From Sodiomyces alkalinus F11 (taxonomy: Eukaryota > Ascomycota > Sordariomycetes > Glomerellales > Plectosphaerellaceae), in NCBI RefSeq assembly GCF_003711515.1, contig NW_021167087.1:1422799-1486798 (forward strand): 64,000 bases of DNA, given 5' to 3'. Each line of letters starts with the position of its first letter. Position 1 is the stretch's first letter. Below, piece after piece: positions 35,396 through 45,461 of this stretch. Below the pieces are notes generated by a model that did no database searches, had not been told where the DNA came from, and saw only the letters and a list, made by a program, of their open reading frames with translations. A program made the position numbers and the translations under genes.

Positions 35396-35470
35396 NNNNN
35401 NNNNNNNNNNNNNNNNNNNNNNNNNNNNNNNNNNNNNNNNNNNNNNNNNNNNNNNNNNNNNNNNNNNNNN
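35396..35470. other. Assembly gap (75 N)
   Basis: Exactly 75 unresolved bases. The left flank has T/A homopolymer tracts (35315-35340), which may explain the break. The right flank starts at once with a palindromic TATACGTTGTACC word. Confidence 0.99.
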
Positions 35471-37427
35471 TATACGTTGTACCCGCCTGTTTGAATACCA
35501 TATCTTCCTTACCTACTTTGTACGAAAAAGTACATGTATGTATGAAATGCCGCGGAAACCCACTGGCCAGGGTCAAGGGTCAGGGGTAAGTTCTACGTTT
35601 CTACTTATCCGAGTTCCATCGTGATCTCGTATCTTGATGTAATGGGCTCATTGTATCCATATCATAGTACATTGATCCCAGCCGTATCATAAGATAACAC
35701 ATAAGATCATAAGATAGGCATCCGCGCATAGTGAGGTGTGATTAGATGCCAACTGCCGACGGCGAGACTTGATTGATCCCTGTGTCGGGTCCCGCCTTTG
35801 GCCTGTCGTCGGCATAATAAGTGGCTTATTATAAGTAACATAACCGCATGGTCCGCAAGCGAGAGACTTAATCAAGTTCAGGGGGAGGAATTTATAAATT
35901 ATGCCGCGTGGTAATAGGTAATATTATTCGTACTTATTTATGAACACCTTATAGGCCTCCACCCCTCTACGGTGTACAACGTATGCATATGAGCATCGTG
36001 TCTTACAAAGTACGGCACGAATGCAGTTCACAAGGTGAAGGAAGACCCGGGCTCAAATGTTTCAAGACGATTGATACCGCGGTTATGGTTCATGACAAGA
36101 GAACACCTACTCGGCAAATCCTTCGGGGTGAAGAACCTGTTTTGAATTCATTCGTGGAGATACTGTATAAGGCGATGAAACGGCTGATCGGATCACTGGA
36201 CCCAGTCTTCATATGAGTCCTGGGACGGGCACATGTTCTTCAGTGCATGTGTGTACGTTGTATGCAGCCATCAAACCGAGGAGATGGGAGATGGGACAGA
36301 CAGTTCAATAACTATGAAAAGTAGGTGAGATGTGATACCCCCATGGCAGGGGAATTGCCCCCCACTCCTTTGCTTTATTCGTGGTGTACGTTGTATGTAC
36401 AACGTGTGAAGCGATGAGAGGATAAGCGGATGAAGAATTTTGAATAGGTAATGGGGGTGGCCCGGGTGGGGGCGAAGCTATGCAGAACCGGTGGCCGGGA
36501 CAGGGGTCGGGGGCGCGGCCCGTTGCTAGGGGTTCAGGAAGGGGGTCCCTTGTCGGTCCGGTCACGGATTGGGGTTGTGCCGTGGTCAACCACCGGACTG
36601 TTCGTGTCCTTTTCTCCGACTCGTGTCCAGCGTACAACGTACAAGTACAACGTACCCCGAAAGCCCCCCCGGCCGGCCGGTTGTCCGAGTGTGACCTTCA
36701 TTTACCAGGTGCTACAAACTACAATGCTTTGTGTTCAGGAACTGGGGACTTCGCAACTGAGACAGTCAAGAGACCAAAATCCGGGGGGATTTCTGTTGCG
36801 TGCATCCGAGTTGTATTAGTGTTTTACTTCGTACATATGACCCATAAAAGCCTGCTCTTCTTGATCTCTACAAAGGGCCTGTAATGTGAAACATGCAGTT
36901 TTGAAAGCTGTTTCTGTACACTACAACGTCTACCGAGTACGTTGTGTATGGCATACAACGGTAGTCCCGCGGGTTCGGGCCCCCAGGATTATCCGCATAT
37001 TCCCCTTTCCAAAACGGCCAAAGTGGAGAGAATATGCACCGTTGCAGTCTCTGCCTCGCCAACCACGTCCAGACCGCCACGTCCTCCTATATGTGAGATG
37101 TGATGAATATAGCGACCTCCCCACGTCAACCCACTCCGATGTCCGGTACATCCAAGCCGGATGCCCTTCCGGGACTATGAACCCCCCCTGAACTACGTCC
37201 ACTGAGGTTTAGTGCAGAAGTACGCCCTCATGCAACTTGCTTCCCCGGAGCCGCTAGTTCAAAAAGGCCCTGTCCGGCAGTCCTTTTTGTTTCGGTCTTT
37301 TTGCGCGTGTGTGTGTTTTTTTATCTCCTCGTCAAAAGCGTCTGCCGGTTTCTCAGTCTTTTCCAAGTGAGGCATGGCTCAGTCTCTCTCTGGTTTTCGC
37401 TCTCCACTCTTTGTTTTACAACGTACC
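35471..37427. repeat. Dispersed GTACAACGTAC-like palindromes
   Basis: Words of the form GTACAACGTA, TACGTTGTA or close variants occur at about 35471-35482, 35974-35984, 36253-36263, 36385-36407, 36631-36655 (two overlapping), 36916-36960 (three) and 37418-37427. A tandem set also occurs at 27319-27352. They are not inside genes. No transposon ends or target duplications were seen around them. Confidence 0.65.
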
Positions 37428-37920
37428 TCTCGAACACACGTCTCGACAAAGACCCTGGTTTTCGCCCTCCCCGTTGGGGGCCTCCCCGCTTCTCGCCCCT
37501 CTTCAGGTGCAGAAGACAGACCCAGGCGCCGATAGCAAGCTGCGGCGCCAAGGGGTAAGGGGTAGAATATCAGGATGATAGCATTGATAGGCAAGCTTCA
37601 GTAACGTCTCGCTCTGGATGGCGATTCGAGGGGTTGGTCGAGTGGAGACGTATAAGTTGCGCCCATACACAACGTATTAGAATGACTGGGGTCGTGTCGC
37701 GGGAAGAAGCTTTGTTCAAATTTCCTGCAAGTCCTTCCTGCATCGAGAGTCTTTCTTCCCATCCAAGCTTTTGCTCTTGTTGCTTTTGCTACCCTTACCT
37801 CGTGCTTCCTTTCACACACACACACCCCTTGTCTCACCGCAACATCGTAAGCAGGTGCATCAACCAACCTTTACCCTCGTCGTCAAAAACGTACAGCGTA
37901 ATCCCAGCATCCCTTCCAAC

Positions 37921-39404
37921 ATGGGTTCCGTCTCCAACAACGGCGAGGCCAATGGCAACAGTTTCGACGTGGCCGTGGCCCTCAAGGCGGCAGACCCGGA
38001 GAGCGTCTCTAGCCTAGCCAGTGAGATCGCTGCTCTCGGCAGCGGCTCGGTCGAGCATGACGAGGCTCGTCTAAAGCTCCTGAAGAAGGCACGATCGCTC
38101 GTCCAGGCCTTGGAGACTCCCCGAGAGACCATGATTAAGCATCTTTGGGCTCAGGTTAGAAGTCCCCTCACCCACCCCCCCTCCCCGGTCCCGGTTTCCT
38201 CACTCGTGCCCAGAAAAAAAAAACACGTGCTGACAATGGGTTAGCCCACCCTCTCGTCTGCCCTCTCCATAGGCGTCGAGTCCGGCCTGTTCACTTTGAT
38301 GGTGCAGAAGCGAGGTCCTTCCACCGTCGAAGAGCTCGCCGAGTCTCTGAAGGCGAGCCCGCTACTGCTGGCCCGTCTGCTTCGTCATATTGCTGCCATG
38401 GGTTACTTGAAGGAGGTGGGCGAGGACAAATACGAGCCAAACAACTTCACCAAGTCCCTTACCATCCCCATTATTGGAGACGGTTACCCTTGCATGTAAG
38501 TGCCGATGCTGATGCTGATGCCGATGCCGGTGACGATGACGATGCCGATCTGCCCCTGTCAAATCTCGGCTGTTTTACTTTGTACGTCGTAAAGCCACCG
38601 TGCTGACAAGCACTGACCGGTCCCTCCAGTCTCGGAAGCTTAGTCCCCGCCGCCTCCAGTCTGACGGGGTACTTCCTCAAGAATGGCTACGAACCCCCGT
38701 CGGACCCCAAGGCGGGTCCCCTGCAGGTGTACTGCAACACCGAGATGAACTACTTCGAGTACGTCCAGGCCAACCCGCCATGGGGCAAGTACTTCAACCA
38801 CCACATGGGCGGCTACCGCCAGGGCCGTCCCTCGTGGATGGACGACGGCTTCTTCCCCGTGCAGGAGCGGCTCATCGACGGCGCCGACACCAGCTCCCCC
38901 GAGTCGGCGCTGCTCGTCGACATCGGCGGCAGCATCGGGCACGACCTGGACGAGTTCCGCCGCAAGTACCCCGACGCGCCCGGGCGGCTGGTGCTGCAGG
39001 ACCTCCAGCGCGTGCTGGACCAGATCGTCGAGCTGGACGCCCGGATCGAGCGCGTGGCCTACGACTTCCACACCGAGCAGCCCGTCAAGGGCGCGCGCGC
39101 CTACTACATGCACTCGGTCCTCCACGACTGGACCGACGAGGTGTGCGGGAGCATCCTGGCCCAGGTCACCGCCGCCATGAAGCCCGGATACAGCAAGCTT
39201 CTCATCAACGAGAACGTCATCCCCGGCACGGACGCCGACTGGCAGGCCACGGCCCTCGACCTTGTCATGATGACGCTCTTCTCCTCCAAGGAGCGCACCG
39301 ACGCGGACTGGCGCAGGCTCCTCGGTAAGGCGGGACTCAAGATTGTCAATATTTGGGGCAAGGGTGAGGGCGTGGAGAGCCTGATCGAGTGCGAGCTGGC
39401 TTGA
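37921..39404 (+). CDS. SAM-dependent O-methyltransferase
   Basis: Exons 37921-38154, 38245-38495 and 38630-39404 (introns of 90 and 134 bp; phases 0 and 2) give 419 residues. An N-terminal helical, winged-helix-type dimerisation region (PTLSSALSIGVESGLF, then TVEELAESLKASPLLLARLL) precedes the class-I SAM fold. The glycine loop is LLVDIGGSIGHDLDEF (about 258), and VLHDWTDE (His near 327) supplies the catalytic base position of plant-type (COMT-like) O-methyltransferases. MMTLFSSKERTDADWRRLL is the usual late motif. Such enzymes methylate hydroxyls of aromatic or polyketide compounds; the acceptor here is unknown. The second intron holds GATGCT/GATGCC repeats (about 38506-38545). No synthase gene is adjacent. 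Probably cytosolic. Confidence 0.92.
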
Positions 39405-39804
39405 GGGGGGTGTGGTAATGGGCGGTGACAATTTACATCATGCCATGGTAAATACCTAGAGGGTAATCATGATATGAGTGAGGATAAAACGATGCAGATG
39501 AAGAGAAATGAAATAAATATTCTTGTACGTGAATTGTGATGTCGTCGTTTCGCTTGTGTGAGTGACCCAGTCGATGTACTCTCAAATTGTGTTACGTAAT
39601 ACAGTGCATTATGTAATACATAACATGTCCCACTGACTAAGCCACTGACCTCATCTCATCCCAGGTCCTAACTTTCCCCTTCGACGAACCCAACTCCCAC
39701 CTCAACCGACACGGAGATACAGACTCCTCAACATCTCTCCATTCTCACCGTTTTCTCCCATAAACGGTACAATCACGAACGTCCTTTTTGCTTTGCCAGA
39801 AACC
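39405..39804. other. Spacer before PTPA gene
   Basis: The 3' flank of the O-methyltransferase and 5' flank of the PTPA gene. A palindromic GTAATACAGTGCATTATGTA word lies at about 39595-39615. Nothing else is seen. Confidence 0.5.
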
Positions 39805-41436
39805 ATGAATCCACCCTCAACCAGGCCGTCCGACCGGCCGTCCATTCCAAGCCTTGAACTTCTAGACCCAAACACCCACCACGTATTCCAGCATCCAGCG
39901 AAACGCATCAATGAAGGCCCCGACGTGACACCCTTCCTTACCACAAAAGCCTACCGTGATATTGGCACTTTCATTCTACAACTGAACCGCTCCCTCTGCC
40001 CACGCCGTGTCCTCTCCACAACAACCGGAGAGCCAAGGGAAACAATCCAGACCTTCCCTCTCACCTCCCTACCTCCCGAAGACGCCCTCCCGACCTCTAT
40101 CCGATCCCTCCGTCGGCTTCTCAAGGAGGCCGAGTCACTCATCGATCTAGCACCTCCTGACCCTGGGCCCCGCCGCTTCGGCAACGTCAGCTTCCGGAAA
40201 TGGGCTTCCCTCCTCGAAGAGCGCAGCTCCGCCATGCTAGACGAACTCCTCCCGCCTTCCATCCTCTCTTTCGGCAACCCTTCCCCCGACGCCCTCCAGG
40301 CGAAGGATGAAATCACCCCTTACCTCCTCGGCAGCTTCGGCAGTCCGCAGCGCATAGACTACGGAACAGGCCACGAGCTCTCCTTCCTCGCCTTCCTCGC
40401 CTGCCTCTGGAAACTGCGCTTTTTCTCCCCCGGCCCCTGCGACGCGGAGGAGGAGGAAATCGACCGTCTGATCGTCCTCGGCGTGCTGGAACCCTACTTG
40501 ACGGTAGTCCGCCGGCTGATCCTGACCTACACCATGGAACCCGCCGGGTCCCACGGCGTCTGGGGTCTCGACGACCACTCTTTCCTCCCCTACATCTTCG
40601 GGTCCGCCCAGCTGACGCGGCCGATTGCCCAAGGGGGCGACGAACCCATGCCGACGGAGGGATCCGTCCGCGGGGCGCCTCGCACGGAGAGCGTGGTCAA
40701 GGCCGACACGGTGGCGAACTGGCGCGAGAGTAACATGTACTTCTCCGCCATTGGGTTCATCAACGATGTCAAGACCGGGCCGTTCTGGGAACACAGTCCC
40801 ATCCTCTTTGATATAAGCGGCGTCCGCGACGGCTGGGGCAAGATTAACAAGGTACGTGGAGGTGGTGTGTCATTTTTCAATTTTTTTTTTTGTTACTTGT
40901 TATTTGTTATTTGTTATTTTTCAATTTTTTCCTTTCCTAAGAAGAAAGAGAGACAACTAACGCCCACAATCCGACAGGGCATGGTCAAAATGTACAACGC
41001 AGAAGTCCTCTCCAAGTTCCCCGTAGTCCAGCACTTCCCCTTCGGATCCCTCCTCTCCTGGGACCAAGACCCGGACGCCACCCCGCCCGCCCACTCCATC
41101 CATGTCTCTCATCAGCCACCCTCTGCCACCAGTGGCACCGCAGCTCCCTGGGCGGCAGGAGCAGCAACACGCATGCCCCCGCCCATGGGAGCAAGGGGAC
41201 CGGTCCCTCCCGATGGGCCTGGTATCCCCTACTCCCGCGCTCCGTGGGCCGGTTCCTCCAGCAGCAGGGCGACTCGAGGACCATCGTCGACAATGCGGCC
41301 CCCTTCGCTCCCGCAGACACAAACGGGGGCCGGGCCGGGTACTGGGCCGGGAAGCGGCGGGAGAAGAGGAGGGGGAGGTGGCAGCGGCTCGACGGATGCG
41401 CAGATTACCATCACAAAGGCTCCCTGGGCTAAATAA
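39805..41436 (+). CDS. rrd1: PP2A phosphatase activator (PTPA), prolyl isomerase
   Basis: Exons 39805-40851 and 40978-41436 give 501 residues. The ATG at 39805 (accATGa) is the first in frame. PTPA hallmarks run in order: [79 protein letters not shown] and [20 protein letters not shown], joined by splicing to [20 protein letters not shown]. This family activates protein phosphatase 2A and its relatives with peptidyl-prolyl isomerase activity. The C-terminal ~110 residues are Pro/Gly/Ser/Thr-rich, ending TITKAPWAK, as in the longer fungal paralogue; I chose rrd1 over rrd2 on that basis only. The intron (40852-40977) is 126 bp, a multiple of three, and has no in-frame stop, so retaining it would add 42 mainly hydrophobic residues. 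Confidence 0.95.
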   Translation: MNPPSTRPSDRPSIPSLELLDPNTHHVFQHPAKRINEGPDVTPFLTTKAYRDIGTFILQLNRSLCPRRVLSTTTGEPRETIQTFPLTSLPPEDALPTSIRSLRRLLKEAESLIDLAPPDPGPRRFGNVSFRKWASLLEERSSAMLDELLPPSILSFGNPSPDALQAKDEITPYLLGSFGSPQRIDYGTGHELSFLAFLACLWKLRFFSPGPCDAEEEEIDRLIVLGVLEPYLTVVRRLILTYTMEPAGSHGVWGLDDHSFLPYIFGSAQLTRPIAQGGDEPMPTEGSVRGAPRTESVVKADTVANWRESNMYFSAIGFINDVKTGPFWEHSPILFDISGVRDGWGKINKVRGGGVSFFNFFFCYLLFVICYFSIFSFPKKKERQLTPTIRQGMVKMYNAEVLSKFPVVQHFPFGSLLSWDQDPDATPPAHSIHVSHQPPSATSGTAAPWAAGAATRMPPPMGARGPVPPDGPGIPYSRAPWAGSSSSRATRGPSSTMRPPSLPQTQTGAGPGTGPGSGGRRGGGGGSGSTDAQITITKAPWAK

Positions 41437-41966
41437 TGAAGCATAAAGGGGGTGACGGAGTGGCACAGCTCAAGGCGGTGACATATTACGACCACTGGGC
41501 CAGACAGTAAGCGAGAGCCGACAATCCAGTGCGTATTTGTGGTCACCCTTCCAATGCACCTGGGCGACGTTATCGGGTAGCCAGTCTAGGTACGCTGCTG
41601 AAGACGATGGCTATCTCAGCCAACACGGTTGCTGCGAAAACGATTCTCGTGGCGATGCGATGACGCCAAGACATACGTCCTCGACACGGGCTACTACCAT
41701 TAGTATTATTTCACGGGATGCAGGAAGTAAGTAGGTCACAAGTATTCGCATTAGGTAGGTGGCCTAGTAGGGAGGCGAAGTACAACCCCGTCGCAATCCG
41801 GTCTCGGTCGATGGCAGACAAGCCCTTGAGGTCGAGTTTCTTTTCTTTTCTTTTCTTTTCTCCTTTTTTTCTTCCTTTTTTCCCCCCGTCTCGTTGGGAG
41901 GCCTATGGGCTTATTTCCCAGCAACCACGAAAGTAACCACGTCCTGAGCCGTCGGACGGTATGATG
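41437..41966. other. Convergent spacer
   Basis: Between the PTPA stop and the end of the small minus-strand gene. A TTTTC-repeat tract lies at about 41838-41885. No gene is supported. Confidence 0.5.
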
Positions 41967-42685
41967 TTACTTGAGATCGGGCTGAAAAGCAGCATCTATG
42001 TTGAACAGCTTCGGAGCATCAGGGAAAGGCTCGCCGGCAGCTGGCGGGGGTCACCCAGGTCAGCAGCACGTTATACCTGAACAGGGACCGCATAGACGGG
42101 TACGCAGCAGCGTGGCCTAACGTACCCTGGGTGGTAGGCTTGAGCTGGGTATAATTGACGGTGGGGGGCTGGGCAGCGGGAGGCTCGGCCACGACTTGTC
42201 AACGTGTCAGTAGAACCGAGGTGGTGGTAGAGGGGTGATAATCCGTCCCAGTGAGGGCTCTGTCAGTTCTAGGCTTACCGGGCTGAGCATGCTCCTTTCC
42301 CTTGGCGGTGACATTGGTCTGGGCCTCCTGCTTGCGAGACTCCGGCTTCTTCACCTTGCCATAAACCTCCTTGACCTTGGCCTTGAGGTTCTCGACGAGC
42401 TGAAGCACTACAGCGCGCGAGGGAGAAGAATGGATTAGCTTGGGCACGCACACGCAGTGGAAAGGGAGGCCGGCGCGGAGGGGTCTCTGGTAAAGCGATG
42501 TATGGATAACGTCTCGAGGCAGTTGGACGTAAAGAAGGAAAGGTTCGCATTTTCTTCGTGAGGAGTGCTCTTGGGGACGCTTCCCGCTCTCGAGGAAGAA
42601 GTGTCTTGCCTGATCCGCGACCACGACACCAGTTACTTCGGACCCGACCGACAACCTGCTGGGATGCTTTGCTTATACCAGACAT
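41967..42685 (-). CDS. Small four-exon protein of unknown function
   Basis: Proposed minus-strand exons 42685-42637, 42407-42279, 42194-42126 and 42040-41967 (106 residues; introns of 229, 84 and 85 bp). The last three exons join with matching phases across GTAAGC..AAG and GTACGT..CAG introns and end in a clean TAA. The coding text is non-repetitive: a charged helix LQLVENLKAKVKEVYGKVKK, a Lys/Gln-rich linker, a Pro-rich PPAAQPPTVNYTQLKP, and a C-terminal FPDAPKLFNIDAAFQPDL. The first exon is less sure: donor GTAACT at 42636 gives the right phase, but earlier GT sites or a different acceptor could be used. No family recognised. The exons are too short to stand out as long open frames, so ordinary gene calling could miss it. 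Confidence 0.6.
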
Positions 42686-43333
42686 GGTGCAAAGATTTCG
42701 GAACGAAACCTGTCGCAGATGGGGTAGGAGACGGAGCGGTAAGCGGATCAGTAAGGACGTCTCGAGGTGAGTTTTGGGCTTGTGGGTTTGGCGGTTTGTG
42801 GGTTTGTGGGCTTGATAGTTTGGTTATAGGAAGAGTGCGAGAAGTGAGAGTGTATAATGTAGGCAGGAAGGTATAGTACAGGGCCTCAAGTCACGGGTTT
42901 CTCCAGCAAAAATCATGAAGCACCTTTACAGGGGTGCCATGTCCCGGTCATGGGATGCAGGAGAACATAGTACAGAGTACAGTACAGAGTGGTATCAGTA
43001 AGGTATCAGACGATGATGGATCGGAAGGAGTACTTTGGAGAGACAAATCGGAATAGGAAGGGACCTGGCCAGGTGGTCAGGTAGCGGGAGAAGGAAGGTT
43101 TCGTTCTCACACCCTGTGGACCTGCTACATGTCCACGGTCCAAGTGATACACGGGACAACCATATAAGCCAGACGGTACCGAGATGTCTTTACCATACGG
43201 GGTGTCGAGCGGATAAGCGGATAAGCGGATCATCGTACTCCGTATTTGGATCAACTTCGATTGACGCCATAAACAATGGCGCCGGGCTGGGTGTCATGGT
43301 TGTACATCGTACCTGTCGTACCTTATCGCATCA
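42686..43333. other. Intergenic region
   Basis: Upstream of the small gene and downstream of the hydrolase-fold gene. Contains GTACAGAGTACAGTACAGAGT at about 42968-42990, tandem GCGGATAA at about 43209-43230 and TACTCCGTA at 43236-43244. No gene is supported. Confidence 0.5.
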
Positions 43334-44822
43334 TCATAACGATATGCGCTCCTCAAGCCACCGTCTTACCAGCTCTTCTCCCCGCTCGTTCACCTCCATG
43401 ACCATCTGCTCCGACTTCGGCTCCCCGACATCCTCGACCCGAACTCTCGATTTCACCACCTCATCCCCGTCGCCCAAATCCTCATCCCACTTCATCCGCA
43501 GCGGGATTTCCAACTTTTCCAAGCTCCGCCTCATCAGCCCAGCCAACTCCGTCGCCTGTGCCTCGAAGTGGTTCCCCCGAACCTTCCGCCGCCGTCTCTT
43601 CACCACCACCGCATCAGGAGACGAAGCCCCAGTCTTGGTCGTCGCCGCCCTGCCGTTCTTCTTCTTCTCCTTCTTCTCCTTCTTCGCCGAGGTGGTGGAG
43701 GATGAGGAGGAGGAGGAGGAGGTCCTGGGCCCCGCCACCTCGGTCGCGTCGTGCAGCAGGAGGCCCGCCGGGATTTTCAGCGTCGATTTCCGCGGGGGGA
43801 ACACGAGCGCGCTCCGGCGCGGGGTCCTGAACACGCCCGAGGACGCCATCAGGTCGGCGGGCGAGCCGTGGATGCCCAGGGCCGCGAGCTTGTCGATCAT
43901 GGCCGACAGGGCGTCCGTCTGCGCGAACGAAGGCGGCACCAGCATCCCCGACGTCTGGAAGAAGAGGCTCGGGCTGACGAAGGGGTCGAACAGGTCGGCC
44001 GGCGACTTGAACCACACGGGCATGTGCTGCTGGAGGAAGCGCATCGCGCTGCCCTCTGCCGGTTGCTGCAGCAGCGGCGTTGGTGAAAGAACAGCTGCAG
44101 CTGCAGCAGCAGCGCCGGCGGGCTTGTTGATCTTGTGCTCCGGGAGGAACATGGTCCAGTTGTAGATGCCGTTGTAGGCGATGAAGCCCCGGATCCCCAT
44201 GCGCGCGTGGCTATGCGACTCTGTCAGTGCGAGAGACGCGGCCAGCGTGGCGCCCAGGTAGGCCCCGTGCACGTAGACGTCGCGGCGGCCCACGCTGGGG
44301 GGGGATAGGTTCTCGGTGATCCACTTGTAGGCGAAAGAAACATCGTGGAGGGGAGTGGGCCAGTGAAGCGGCGTGTCGAAGTCCCCGACGACTTGGGCCG
44401 TCGCAGAGGTCTGGCCTCCCGCGAGAGAGGAGGGTCCCGTCCAGCGGTAGTTGATGACAGCAGTAGGGTACCGACGCAAGCATGTCGGACGATAGGGCAG
44501 GGCATCTGCCGGCACGGCAAATGGTGGGAGGTGGATCAAGAGCGGCGTCGAGTCGGGATGTTTCGACAGGTCATGGAAGCTAGATCACGAACGTCCAGGT
44601 AAGTATAAGAAAAGACTGCGAGAGTCGACTTGCTCGCACAACTCACTCTACGGTGACAAACCCGGACGAACCGCAGCGCACCTCGACGCGCTCAACGTCC
44701 GATGCAGACGCGGACGACGGAGCCGTGGACGAAAGTCGGTGAAAAAGTTGCCCCGGCCATTGTCGCAAATTAGTGCGGGCACGATATGTTCTCAGACTCC
44801 GAGACGGCCATGTTGACTTCAT
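43334..44822 (-). CDS. Alpha/beta-hydrolase-fold protein lacking nucleophile Ser
   Basis: Minus-strand exons 44822-44647 and 44579-43334 (67-bp intron, phase 2) give 473 residues. The ATG at 44822 opens an Arg-rich leader without acidic residues (MKSTWPSRSLRTYRARTNLR), suggestive of a mitochondrial presequence. The fold begins with VERVEVRCGSSGFVTVDFHD, then TPLLIHLPPFAV, YPTAVINYRW and HDVSFAYKWITENL. At the nucleophile elbow (about residue 162) the text is VYVHGAYLGATLAASLAL, so the usual GxSxG serine is replaced. A C-terminal half of low complexity (poly-Ser, a basic KKEKKEKKKNGR and KRRRRK) ends in an acidic helix. It is likely not a hydrolase in the usual sense. The fold assignment rests on motif order. 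Confidence 0.75.
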
Positions 44823-45461
44823 TCCCGACCCGGAAAGTCATAGATGTAAGTTGCCATCGGTGACTAGGGAGTACGTTTTTTTTTCTTTTCTTTTTTTCTT
44901 TTTCTTTTTAATCCATTACGCGCATGCAGATGTACAGTAAAAGCTACCTAGATACCTTGTACATTACAAAAGTAGCCCAATATCACGCGTTGTATAAGGT
45001 AGCTACATACTATGGGACCAAGCCGCCCGGAAAACACGGCAAAGTCCGAAAACCGGGTCCGGGCGGTAGTACTGCTACGAAGGCAAGGCTTGCTGTTAAT
45101 GTACCTAGGTACGCAAATAAAGTGGGCCAGTGTCAGTCACACGGATACGTAAGTAGGTACCTAGAGAAACAGGTATAGAGATAGAGCCAAGGGGACAGAC
45201 ATATGCCAAGGTGAGAAGACAGAGAGTGTGTTTGGTTTGGGATTTCTCCCCTCAAGATCGTTTCGTTTATTACTTCAACTGCAAGAGCAGACATAGATCT
45301 ATCCTGTGTCGTCTAGTGGATATGGTATGGGACATGGCGAGACCAGCCATGTCGCACGTCACGTCCATTTATTCCCCGAACCGCGATCTTGTTAGATAAA
45401 TTCGCCGTCGCCGTCGCTGTCGCCGTCGCTGTCGCCGTCGCCGTCTTCTCGTCACCTCCCC
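44823..45461. promoter_or_regulatory. Divergent promoter region, GCCGTC repeat in TOK leader
   Basis: Lies between two divergently transcribed genes. A C/T tract sits at about 44877-44908. GGTACC/CCTAGG words occur at about 45100-45112 and 45153-45166. A GCCGTC/GCTGTC hexamer array (45402-45445) ends 16 bp before the TOK start codon, so it should be in the 5' UTR. No other gene is supported. Confidence 0.5.

Larger units (their letters stand above)
34889..37920. other. Long gene-poor region around an assembly gap
   Basis: No gene is supported. 34889-35020 is the leader of the membrane-protein gene, with TCTC repeats. A gap of 75 N splits the region. 35600-36000 is AT-rich with AAGAT/CATAAGA words. 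GTACAACGTAC-like palindromes recur from the gap edge to about 37.9 kb. The last ~200 bp is the C/T-rich leader of the O-methyltransferase. Open frames here are short and without domains. Confidence 0.5.

Noticed and set aside
24930..39404. Secondary-metabolite cluster suggested by P450 and O-methyltransferase
   Set aside because: They are about 11 kb apart with unrelated genes between and no polyketide, peptide or terpene synthase in the window.
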